Shown piece after piece: positions 57,661 to 64,000 of a stretch of DNA of 64,000 nucleotides. This DNA is from Aureimonas sp. Leaf427 (GTDB lineage: Bacteria > Pseudomonadota > Alphaproteobacteria > Rhizobiales > Rhizobiaceae). The DNA lies in contig NZ_LMQW01000001.1 of the NCBI RefSeq assembly GCF_001425485.1, forward strand, positions 533,016 to 597,015. Reading direction: 5' to 3'. Numbering within the stretch: position 1 is the first letter of the stretch; each line of letters begins with the position of its first letter. The position numbers were made by a program, and so were the translations under genes. The notes beneath the pieces were generated by a model. The model saw only the letters and a program-made list of their open reading frames with translations. It did no database searches and had not been told where the DNA came from.

Positions 57661-58766
57661 CAGGCGGCCCTCCCGGCGGCGAGAAGAGGTTCGAGCGCGT
57701 CCGCGAGAGCGGCGAGAACCTCCCCCGCGCTCTTTCGGTCTGAGGTCTCGGTCGCGCCGGGCGTCGAGGCGAAGCTCGCCAGCCGCTCGTCCCAGAGAGC
57801 GCCGGTGCCCTCCCCGGCCGGCGCCACCTCGAAGGCGATCGCGGCCCCGTTCGGCGGCTCCGAGGCGATGGAGATCACCGGCACGCCCCCGCCGGGCAGG
57901 CCGAGCGAGACGCCCGCCCGCGCATCGACATGGACGGCGAGATCGCATTCGCCGGAGGCCAGAAGCCGTCCCGTCTCGAAGAGAAGCGGATCGTGGACGG
58001 CCTCGCCGCGCGCGAAGCTCACCCGAAGCGGATAGCCGGAGAGCCAGGTCGCGACCTCCGCCGCGCCATGCGCCTCGCCGGCCTCGCCGAGCGGCACGGC
58101 GCTCGCGCGGGTCGTGGCGTTCAGCTCGGAGACGAGCGCGGTCAGCGATTCGATGGCGATTGGATCGAGCGCCCCCGCCGACCAGACGACGGTCGCGAAC
58201 TGCGCTCCCGCGAGCCACGCGCCGAGCTCGACGACCCTCTCGGCGCCGGGCGCCGCCCGATCGAACCGGCGGCCGGCCAGGCTGGCGCGCACCATGCCGA
58301 CGAAGCCGGCGATCTCGCCCGCCGCCACCGGCAAGGGATCGACCGACACGCCCGAAAGGCTGGAGCCCTCGCCCCCGCCGAGCCACACGACCTGCCGGAC
58401 CGCGCCCGCCGCCCGGCCGAGATCGGGCGCGCCTTCCAGGAGAAAGGCGAGCAGCTCCGGCGCCGTCTCGGCGGCATCGGCGCCGACGAGGAGCACGCGG
58501 TCCGCGCGGCGCCGGAGTTCGGCGGGCACGCCGCGAAAGAGCCCGGCTCGCCGGAGGATGTCGAGATTGCGGTAGAGCACCGTCGAGCGCGCATGGTCGA
58601 GCACGCCGCCGGCCGTCTCGGCCAGCCGGACGGCGGCGCGAACGCCTGCGACGTCGGTGGCGAGCCCCGTGATCAATGGAAGGCGGCTCGATGCGAGCCG
58701 GAGCGCGGCGGCCGAGACGGCCTCCGCGAAGGGGGCCGGAGCCCCGTCGATCCATGCCTTGCCCAA
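57660..58766 (-). CDS. fhcB: Formyltransferase/hydrolase complex subunit B
   Basis: TTG 58766 gives 368 residues related to FmdB/FwdB of the molybdopterin-oxidoreductase type but without its cofactor-binding Cys, as in methylotroph FhcB. Readable segments: AWIDGAPAPFAEAV, LPLITGLATDVAGVRAAVRLAETAGGVLDHA, VWLGGGEGS. An ATG at 58883 is in frame, but the 39 codons it adds are rich in A/T third positions, unlike the gene, and contain a 10-bp inverted repeat and a TTTAAC -10-like box, so I treat them as leader. First gene of fhcBADC. Confidence 0.85.
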   Translation of the reverse strand: MGKAWIDGAPAPFAEAVSAAALRLASSRLPLITGLATDVAGVRAAVRLAETAGGVLDHARSTVLYRNLDILRRAGLFRGVPAELRRRADRVLLVGADAAETAPELLAFLLEGAPDLGRAAGAVRQVVWLGGGEGSSLSGVSVDPLPVAAGEIAGFVGMVRASLAGRRFDRAAPGAERVVELGAWLAGAQFATVVWSAGALDPIAIESLTALVSELNATTRASAVPLGEAGEAHGAAEVATWLSGYPLRVSFARGEAVHDPLLFETGRLLASGECDLAVHVDARAGVSLGLPGGGVPVISIASEPPNGAAIAFEVAPAGEGTGALWDERLASFASTPGATETSDRKSAGEVLAALADALEPLLAAGRAA

Positions 58767-58817
58767 AACGAAATCGCTTTCTGGCGCCCGCGGCCAGTTA
58801 AATGGAATGCGCGCGCC

Positions 58818-58846
58818 GCGCAAACCCCGTCGGCGAGGGTTTGCGC
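58818..58846 (-). promoter_or_regulatory. Inverted repeat upstream of fhcB
   Basis: A perfect 10-bp inverted repeat GCGCAAACCC-N9-GGGTTTGCGC lies about 50 bases before the TTG start of fhcB, just upstream of a TTTAAC box. It is a likely operator for the fhc operon. Confidence 0.6.
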
Positions 58847-58903
58847 AGGAAATCGATCGCCCGGCCGGTCGCGGGGCATCCATCTGAGGCCCGAGGGCGC
58901 CCC

Positions 58904-59281
58904 CTACTTGTCGTGCTTGATATAGGCGAAGCGCGGATCGTCCGGCGTTCCCGTTAGCGCGCCGCCCTCCTGGCCCGGCTGCCAGCCGACGACTTCCTCG
59001 ATCTTCCGGGCCAGCTCGAAATCCTTGTCGGTCACGCCCTTGGCCGCGTGGTTCATCAGCCGGACCTCCACCCAGGCATAGGAGGCGGTGAGGTCGGGAT
59101 GGTGGAAGGCGGCCTCGGCGAGATGGCCGATCGTGTTGATCACCATCAGCGTCCCCTTCCAGGAATGGGTCTTGTAGGTCCGCCGTATCCAGCCGTCCTC
59201 CAGGCGCCAGGCCGGCAGCTCGGCCTCCAGGCGCTTGAGGATTTCGGAGGGCTCGTAGGTTGTTTCCTTAAGGGCCGCCAT
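58904..59281 (-). CDS. Pterin-4a-carbinolamine dehydratase-like protein
   Basis: The gene encodes 125 residues. The family motif E-x3-H-H-P is present (EAAFHHPDL, H60 H61 P62), with a later His (LMNHAAKGVTDKD, H78) and Asp. Dehydratase-like genes are often found with tetrahydromethanopterin genes in methylotrophs, where they are thought to serve pterin cofactor synthesis rather than phenylalanine hydroxylation. It is divergent from mptG and 137 bases before fhcB in the same direction. A GGGAGAAG ribosome-binding site precedes ATG 59281. Confidence 0.9.
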   Translation of the reverse strand: MAALKETTYEPSEILKRLEAELPAWRLEDGWIRRTYKTHSWKGTLMVINTIGHLAEAAFHHPDLTASYAWVEVRLMNHAAKGVTDKDFELARKIEEVVGWQPGQEGGALTGTPDDPRFAYIKHDK

Positions 59282-59357
59282 GGTTCTTCTCTTCTCCCTT
59301 GCCGGTTCGCATTCGATCGGAATAATAGGCAATAGGGCACAGGAAGGCAGGCATTTC

Positions 59358-60335
59358 TTGGCAGCGAACGTCATCAGCGTCTCCGCACCGGCCCGGTTGC
59401 ATCTCGGCTTCCTCGATATGCATGGCGGCCTCGGCCGCCTCTTCGGCGGAATCGGCATGGCGCTCTCGGCGCCGGCGACCCGGATCAGCATCTCTCCCTC
59501 CGACCAGACGATCGTCGAGGGCCCCGACCGCACGCGCGCCCGCTGGCATCTGGAAGCCATGCGCTCGCGGCTCGGTATCGACCAGCTTCATCATCACCTC
59601 GTCATCGAGGAGACGATCCCCCATCATTGCGGCCTCGGCTCGGGCACGCAGCTCGCGCTTGCCGTCGCCGCCGCCCTTCGCACGCTGGAGGGGATCGACC
59701 TCGATCCCGAAGGCGACGCGGCCTATCTCGGCCGGGGCGCGCGCTCGGGCGTCGGCGCCGGCTTCTTCCTCGAAGGCGGCGTGCTCGTCGACGGCGGCAA
59801 GGGCCGGGGCGACAGCCCGCCGCCCGTCATCGCCCGGCTGCCCTTCCCGGCCGCCTGGCGCGTGATCCTCGCCTTCGATCCGGCCAGCCAGGGCATGCAC
59901 GGCGGAGCCGAGACGGATGCGTTCAAGGCGCTCCCCCTCTTCCCCGAGCGCGATGCGGCCGATATCTGCCGCCTCGTTCTCATGCAGGCGCTACCGGGAC
60001 TGGCGGAAAGCGACATCACCGCCTTCGGCAGGGCCATCGCCGAGATCCAGATCCGCGTCGGCCGCCATTTCCAGCCGGCCCAGGGCGGCATCTACTCCTC
60101 GCCGCGCGTCGCGGCCGCCATGCAGCGCCTCACGGTGGCCGGCGCGCACGGCGCCGGGCAAAGCTCCTGGGGCCCGACCGGCTTCGCCTTCGCGGCGAGC
60201 CAGGCCGAGGCCGAGGCGCTGGTCGCCCAGCTGGACGGGGACCGCGAGGGCGCCGGGCTCGACATCCGCATCGTCGAGGGCCGCAACACCGGCGCCACCG
60301 TCGAGCGCCATGCGGAGCTGGCGAACGCCCGCTGA
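59358..60335 (+). CDS. mptG: Beta-ribofuranosylaminobenzene 5'-phosphate synthase
   Basis: TTG 59358 gives 325 residues of the GHMP-kinase-like beta-RFAP synthase family: SAPARLHLGFLDMHGGLGRLFGGIGMAL, ETIPHHCGLGSGTQLALAVAAAL, GRGARSGVGAGFFLEGGVLVDGG. It condenses 4-hydroxybenzoate or aminobenzoate with PRPP in the first committed step of methanopterin synthesis. The TTG is preceded by AGGAAGG; a longer frame upstream reaches into the pterin dehydratase promoter. Confidence 0.93.
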   Translation: MAANVISVSAPARLHLGFLDMHGGLGRLFGGIGMALSAPATRISISPSDQTIVEGPDRTRARWHLEAMRSRLGIDQLHHHLVIEETIPHHCGLGSGTQLALAVAAALRTLEGIDLDPEGDAAYLGRGARSGVGAGFFLEGGVLVDGGKGRGDSPPPVIARLPFPAAWRVILAFDPASQGMHGGAETDAFKALPLFPERDAADICRLVLMQALPGLAESDITAFGRAIAEIQIRVGRHFQPAQGGIYSSPRVAAAMQRLTVAGAHGAGQSSWGPTGFAFAASQAEAEALVAQLDGDREGAGLDIRIVEGRNTGATVERHAELANAR

Positions 60336-60720
60336 GCGCTTCGAAAAAACGGGGCGCCATGGCACCGCCCGAGACCGATCGCCCGGATACGGGAGCGGCA
60401 TGGCGGGCGCGGCCGGGGTCCGCGAAACTCTCGGATCGCGCGGCCCGAACATTCGCCCTAAGATCGATTCCGATCGCGGGGACGATGCTGTAGAAGGTCG
60501 GCGTCGCCGAGCGATCGGCAGACGGGGAGGCGCCGAGAACCGGCGCTTCGACGGACCGCCCGGGCGGTCCAGACCACGCCCTCGAAGGGCCAAGCGCCGG
60601 GCCAGCCGCGCGCCACCGCCGGCATGTCAGCCGGCGGATCGGAGGGAGATCACGAAAAAGGACGACAGGCGTTCCGCGAGGCCTCGAACGGTCCGGGGCC
60701 CGCGTCAGGGGAGAACGAGC
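60336..60720. other. Leader region of mtdB with two hairpins
   Basis: 385 bases without a supported gene. It contains a perfect 18-bp palindrome GGACCGCCCGGGCGGTCC at 60553-60570 and a second stem CCGCCGGC-ATGTCA-GCCGGCGG at 60616-60637, then a GGGGAGA ribosome-binding site before mtdB. The palindromes could be a terminator for mptG, an operator, or a structured leader. Confidence 0.6.
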
Positions 60721-61623
60721 ATGCCCAAGAAGATTCTTCATATGCTGACGCCGCACAAGCATGTCAGTCCCTTCGACGTGAACATGGCGGCCGATGCCGG
60801 CTACGAGCTGATTCTGCCCTACGAGTCCATCGAGCTGACCGAAGTCGCCGATCTCGTGCAGGACGCGATCTTCTCCCGCCCGCCGGCTTCGGGCACCTCC
60901 ACCACCATCTTCTTCGGCGGCGACGACGCGATTCTCGCGCTCGACATGATGGAAGCGGCCAAGAACGCGCTCGTCGCGCCCTTCGGCGTCCATGTCTTCG
61001 CCGATCCGCAGGGCTCCTTCACGACGGCGGCGGCCATGGTCGCCTATGTCGAGAAGCTTCTCGTCGCCAAGAAGGGTGGCGGCCTCGCCGGCCGTCGCGT
61101 CGCGGTCTTCGGCGCGACCGGCGTCGTCGGCTACTGCTCGGCGGTGATCGCCGCGCTCGAAGGGGCCGAGGTCACGCTCGTCGGCCATAGCGGCGTCCAG
61201 CGCGTGCGCGAACGCGCCGCCCAGATGAAGGTCCGCTTCGGCGTCGAGGTCGGCTCCGTCAACGGCAAGAGCGACGCGGAGAAGGCGGCCGTGCTCGCCA
61301 ACACCGATATCGTCCTCAGCGCCGCCAAGGCGGGCGTGCGCGTGCTCGGCGCCAAGCTGATCGCGGACGCGCCCCATCTTCTCGTCGCCGCCGACGTCAA
61401 CGCCGTTCCGCCCGCCGGCATCGAGGGCGTCGGCGTCTTCGACAACGGCGTGCCGATCCCGGGCAGCCAGACGCTCGGCCTCGGCGCGCTCGCCATCGGC
61501 AACGTCAAGTACCAGACCGAAGCCGGCCTCTTCCGCCGCATGCTGGCCTCGGAGGACGAGGTCCTGGCGCTCGACTTCCGCGACGCCTTCAAGCTCGCCC
61601 AGACGCTCGTTCCCGACCTGTGA
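60721..61623 (+). CDS. mtdB: NAD(P)-dependent methylenetetrahydromethanopterin dehydrogenase
   Basis: The gene encodes 300 residues. It starts KKILHMLTPHKHVSPFDVNMAADAGYE and has a Rossmann segment RRVAVFGATGVVGYCSAVIAALEGAEVTLVGHS, as in MtdB of methylotrophs. It oxidises methylene-H4MPT formed from formaldehyde to methenyl-H4MPT. Good ribosome-binding site (GGGGAGAACGAGC). The next gene starts at GTG overlapping its stop. Confidence 0.96.
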   Translation: MPKKILHMLTPHKHVSPFDVNMAADAGYELILPYESIELTEVADLVQDAIFSRPPASGTSTTIFFGGDDAILALDMMEAAKNALVAPFGVHVFADPQGSFTTAAAMVAYVEKLLVAKKGGGLAGRRVAVFGATGVVGYCSAVIAALEGAEVTLVGHSGVQRVRERAAQMKVRFGVEVGSVNGKSDAEKAAVLANTDIVLSAAKAGVRVLGAKLIADAPHLLVAADVNAVPPAGIEGVGVFDNGVPIPGSQTLGLGALAIGNVKYQTEAGLFRRMLASEDEVLALDFRDAFKLAQTLVPDL

Positions 61624-62780
61624 GCACCGCCCTCGCGTCGAAGGAGACGCCCGCCGGCGATCTCCTCATCGCCACCTTTTCCGGCCGCTCGCTCGCCGCC
61701 TCCGCGCGGCGCGCGGGCTATCGCCCGCTCGTCGCCGACCTCTTCGCCGACAACGACCTTCGCGACGTCGCGGCGGATCTGCGGATCGTGCATGGCGACT
61801 TCGTCAGCGGCTTCGACGGCGGCGACCTCCTCGCCGCGCTGGCGGAACTCGCGCACGGTCGAAGCCCGGTCGGCGTCCTCTGCGGCCCCGGCTTCGAGGA
61901 CCGCCCGGACCTTCTGGACGCCATCGCCGCCCGCTGGCGCCTTCTCGGCAACACCGGCGAGACCGTCCGCCGGCTGAAGGACCCCCGGCGCTTCGCCGAC
62001 CTCTGCGGAAGGCTCGGCATCGCCCATCCCGAAATCCGCATGGAGCCCCCGCCGGCGGACGATGATCCGAAGGTCTGGCTGATGAAGCGCGTCGGCGCGG
62101 CCGGAGGCCTTCACATCGGCTATCTCGGCACCCGCGAGCCCGCGCCGGACCGCTACTACCAGCGCTTCGTCGAGGGGAGCCGGCGCTCCGCGCTCTTCGT
62201 CGCGAGCGGCGGCCGAGCCCGCGTCCTCGGCTTTTCCGAGCAATGGCCGAGCCCGAGCGAGACCGAGCCCTTCCGCTATGGCGGCGCCTGCGGGCCGATC
62301 GAGCTTGCCCCCCGCGTCTCCGCCGCCATGGCCCGGGCGATCGAGGGCATCGCGGCCGAGCTGCCGGCGCTGGTCGGGCTCGGCAGCGCCGATTTCATCG
62401 TGCCGGACGAGGGCGAGCCTTTCCTCCTGGAGATCAATCCCCGCCCCGGCGCGACGATGGACGTGTTCGAGCGCGAGGGCACGCCGGCGCTGGTCGAGCT
62501 GCATCTCTCCGCCTGCGAGGGGCGCCTGCCCGACGCGCCGCTCCGCCCCGAGACCGTTCGCGCCGCGGGCTTTGCCTATTGCGACGCGGACGAGGTGACG
62601 ATCGGCACCGTGGACTGGCCGGACTTCGTGTCCGACCGCCCGGTGCCGGGCACGGTGATCCGGCGGGGCGAGCCGCTCTTCACCCTCAAGGCCGAGGGCG
62701 CCGGTGCCGACGATGCCATCACGCTCTTTAGCGCGCGCCTGTCCCAGTTAAAGACGATGATCGAGGAGCCCGTCCTATGA
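61620..62780 (+). CDS. ATP-grasp domain protein of the H4MPT gene cluster
   Basis: The gene encodes 386 residues from GTG 61620 (GTGA overlap with mtdB). An N-terminal preATP-grasp-like region (LLIATFSGRSLAASARRAGYRPLVADLFAD) precedes ATP-grasp motifs VWLMKRVGAAGG, RYYQRFVEGSRRSALFVA and the metal-binding LEINPRPGATMDVFE. It is one of the conserved ATP-grasp genes found next to mtdB/mch in methylotrophs, presumed to act in cofactor (methanopterin or methanofuran) synthesis; the ligation reaction is not established. It overlaps mch as ATGA. Confidence 0.85.
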   Translation: MSTALASKETPAGDLLIATFSGRSLAASARRAGYRPLVADLFADNDLRDVAADLRIVHGDFVSGFDGGDLLAALAELAHGRSPVGVLCGPGFEDRPDLLDAIAARWRLLGNTGETVRRLKDPRRFADLCGRLGIAHPEIRMEPPPADDDPKVWLMKRVGAAGGLHIGYLGTREPAPDRYYQRFVEGSRRSALFVASGGRARVLGFSEQWPSPSETEPFRYGGACGPIELAPRVSAAMARAIEGIAAELPALVGLGSADFIVPDEGEPFLLEINPRPGATMDVFEREGTPALVELHLSACEGRLPDAPLRPETVRAAGFAYCDADEVTIGTVDWPDFVSDRPVPGTVIRRGEPLFTLKAEGAGADDAITLFSARLSQLKTMIEEPVL

Positions 62781-63772
62781 CCACTGAGCCGACGCCCCGC
62801 CGCAGGGCATCCGCGCATCGTCTCTCCGTCAACCGCAGCGCCGAGCCGCTGGTCGAGCAGATGGCCTACGATGCCGACCGGCTCGGCTGCGCCGTCTCCA
62901 CGGGCGCGGCCGGCGAGCGGCTGATCGATGCCGGCGCGAGCGTGCCGGGAAGCCTGGAGGCCGGCCGGCTCCTCACCGAGATCTGCATGGGCGGGCTCGG
63001 CGACGTCGCGATCGAGGCGGGCGGGCGGCTGCGCTATCACCCGTTCCAGCTGAGCGTGCGCACCTCCCAGCCCGTCATCGCCTGCCTCGGCAGCCAATAT
63101 GCCGGCTGGCAGCTGACCAGCGAGGATGGCGGCGGCTACTTCTCCATGGGATCGGGCCCCGCCCGCGCGCTCGCCGGCAAGGAGACCGTGCTCGACGACA
63201 TCGCCTATGCCGACCGCTGCGGACAGGCCTTTCTCGTGCTGGAGACCGGCAGCCCGCCGCCCGAAGAGCTGGTGCGCCGCATCGCGGGCGACTGCGGCGT
63301 CGCGCCGAGCGACCTCACCATCCTCTATGCCCCGACGCAGAGCCTTGCCGGATCGGTGCAGATCGTCGGCCGCGTCGTCGAGGTGGCGCTCCACAAGGCT
63401 CACGTCCTCCATTTCGACATGACGCGCATCGTGTCCGGCCTCGGCTCCGCGCCCCTGCCGCCGCCCCATCCCGACTTCGTCACCGCCATGGGCCGGACCA
63501 ACGACGCCGTGATCTACGGCGGGCGCATCCTCCTCCACGTCACGGGGCCCGCGAGCGACGCGCGCGATCTCGCCGAAGCGCTGCCGAGCCGCAATTCCAA
63601 GGACTACGGCACGCCCTTCGCGGACATCTTCCGCGCCTACGAGGGCGACTTCTACAAGATCGACCCGAACCTCTTCAGCCCCGCCGAGGTCGCGGTCGTG
63701 GCGCTGGAGACGGGCGAGACCTTCCGCGCAGGCGGCATCGCTGAGTCCCTCGTCGATGCCTCCTTCGGCTGA
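62777..63772 (+). CDS. mch: Methenyltetrahydromethanopterin cyclohydrolase
   Basis: The gene encodes 331 residues, slightly longer than usual at the N terminus. Family motifs are LSVNRSAEPLVEQMAYDADRLGCAV, EICMGGLGDVAI, RTSQPVIACLGSQYAGW, FSMGSGPARALAGKE, GRTNDAVIYGGRI and the C-terminal PSRNSKDYGTPFADIFRAYEGDFYKIDPNLFSPAEV. It converts methenyl- to formyl-H4MPT, between MtdB and the Fhc complex. Confidence 0.97.
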   Translation: MTTEPTPRRRASAHRLSVNRSAEPLVEQMAYDADRLGCAVSTGAAGERLIDAGASVPGSLEAGRLLTEICMGGLGDVAIEAGGRLRYHPFQLSVRTSQPVIACLGSQYAGWQLTSEDGGGYFSMGSGPARALAGKETVLDDIAYADRCGQAFLVLETGSPPPEELVRRIAGDCGVAPSDLTILYAPTQSLAGSVQIVGRVVEVALHKAHVLHFDMTRIVSGLGSAPLPPPHPDFVTAMGRTNDAVIYGGRILLHVTGPASDARDLAEALPSRNSKDYGTPFADIFRAYEGDFYKIDPNLFSPAEVAVVALETGETFRAGGIAESLVDASFG

Positions 63773-64000
63773 TCGCGCGGCCGGCCCCCCGGCCCCGCGC
63801 ATCGCCCTCGTCACCGCGGCGATGGACCGCCACGCGCGCGACATGCTGAAGGCCCTTCGCGCCGCGGGGGCGGAGGCGTCGGCCGTGAAGCTCTCCGACG
63901 TCGCCTATGACAGCGAGGCCCCGTCCGGCCTCCTCGTTCCCGGCTTCGGCACGGACCTGCCCGACGCCGTCTGCGTGCGCACGATGGACGGCGGCAGCTT
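63756..64000 (+). CDS. Start of a RimK-like ATP-grasp gene (3' end outside window)
   Basis: From ATG 63756, overlapping the mch end by 17 bases, 81 residues are visible: a Pro/Ala-rich lead, then RIALVTAAMDRHARDMLKALRAAGAEASAVKLSDV and VCVRTMDGGS. This matches the N-terminal region of the ATP-grasp protein that commonly follows mch in methylotrophs. The catalytic part is not in the window, so the family call rests on the N terminus and context. Confidence 0.7.
   Translation, partial: MPPSADRAAGPPAPRIALVTAAMDRHARDMLKALRAAGAEASAVKLSDVAYDSEAPSGLLVPGFGTDLPDAVCVRTMDGGS

Noticed and set aside
57660-58883. fhcB starting at ATG 58883
   Set aside because: The added 39 codons have atypical third positions, a 10-bp inverted repeat and a promoter-like box, and lie outside the conserved FhcB start.
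60336-60720. Riboswitch before mtdB
   Set aside because: Hairpins are present but no known riboswitch core could be recognised by eye. Recorded only as a structured leader.

Overview
The window is very GC-rich with strong G/C bias at third codon positions. Genes are tightly packed, with many ATGA, GTGA and TAATG overlaps. The gene families are alphaproteobacterial: FhcABCD with MtdB and Mch (tetrahydromethanopterin C1 pathway), membrane urate oxidase PuuD, a PuuE-UraD fusion, UrtABCDE and DUF29. This suggests a methylotrophic or facultatively methylotrophic member of the Hyphomicrobiales (Rhizobiales). The genus cannot be fixed from sequence alone.

Layout. (1) 1-9.6 kb: the end of a membrane GGDEF protein, then a minus-strand glgE-treS/mak-glgB set (GlgE route from trehalose to branched glucan) and a fumarylacetoacetase-family enzyme. 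(2) 9.9-12.6 kb: a LuxR-type regulator and an FtsI/PBP-like transpeptidase that is not next to other division genes. (3) 12.8-25.8 kb, minus strand: ten genes forming a purine uptake and catabolism run, in transcription order uraH, xdhA, xdhB, xdhC, ABC ATPase, two permeases, BMP-type binding protein, puuD, guaD. Divergent from it are puuE-uraD (one fused gene) and allA. A perfect TGACCA-AG-TGGTCA palindrome lies between the two arms. (4) 28.2-30.7 kb: DeoR regulator, divergent Nudix hydrolase, a ParDE module whose toxin frame carries an early stop codon, and a GNAT acetyltransferase. (5) 30.8-48.6 kb, minus strand: urea import (urtABCDE) and a dispersed urease cluster (ureD, ureA, ureJ, ureB, ureC, ureE, ureF, ureG) ending in an 8-oxoguanine deaminase. 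It is interrupted by two DUF29 genes, an MliC-like lipoprotein/periplasmic gene, a cyclase-family gene and three plus-strand secreted small proteins. (6) 48.9-53.2 kb: an NCS1-permease/histidine-kinase/receiver hybrid and an overlapping LuxR response regulator, divergent from urtA. (7) 53.3-54.1 kb: intact VapBC and a small conserved protein. (8) 54.3-64 kb: fhcBADC with a pterin dehydratase on the minus strand; mptG, mtdB, an ATP-grasp gene, mch and the start of a second ATP-grasp gene on the plus strand.

How it works together: purines are imported, deaminated and oxidised to urate, then through allantoin to ureidoglycolate, glyoxylate and urea. Urea from this route or imported by Urt is split by urease. 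The transporter-like hybrid kinase next to urtA is the best candidate for a nitrogen-compound sensor and is the most unusual gene here. A family of roughly 142-145 bp inverted repeats sits in four intergenic spaces, with a half copy in a fifth. No tRNA, rRNA, CRISPR array or transposase was seen.
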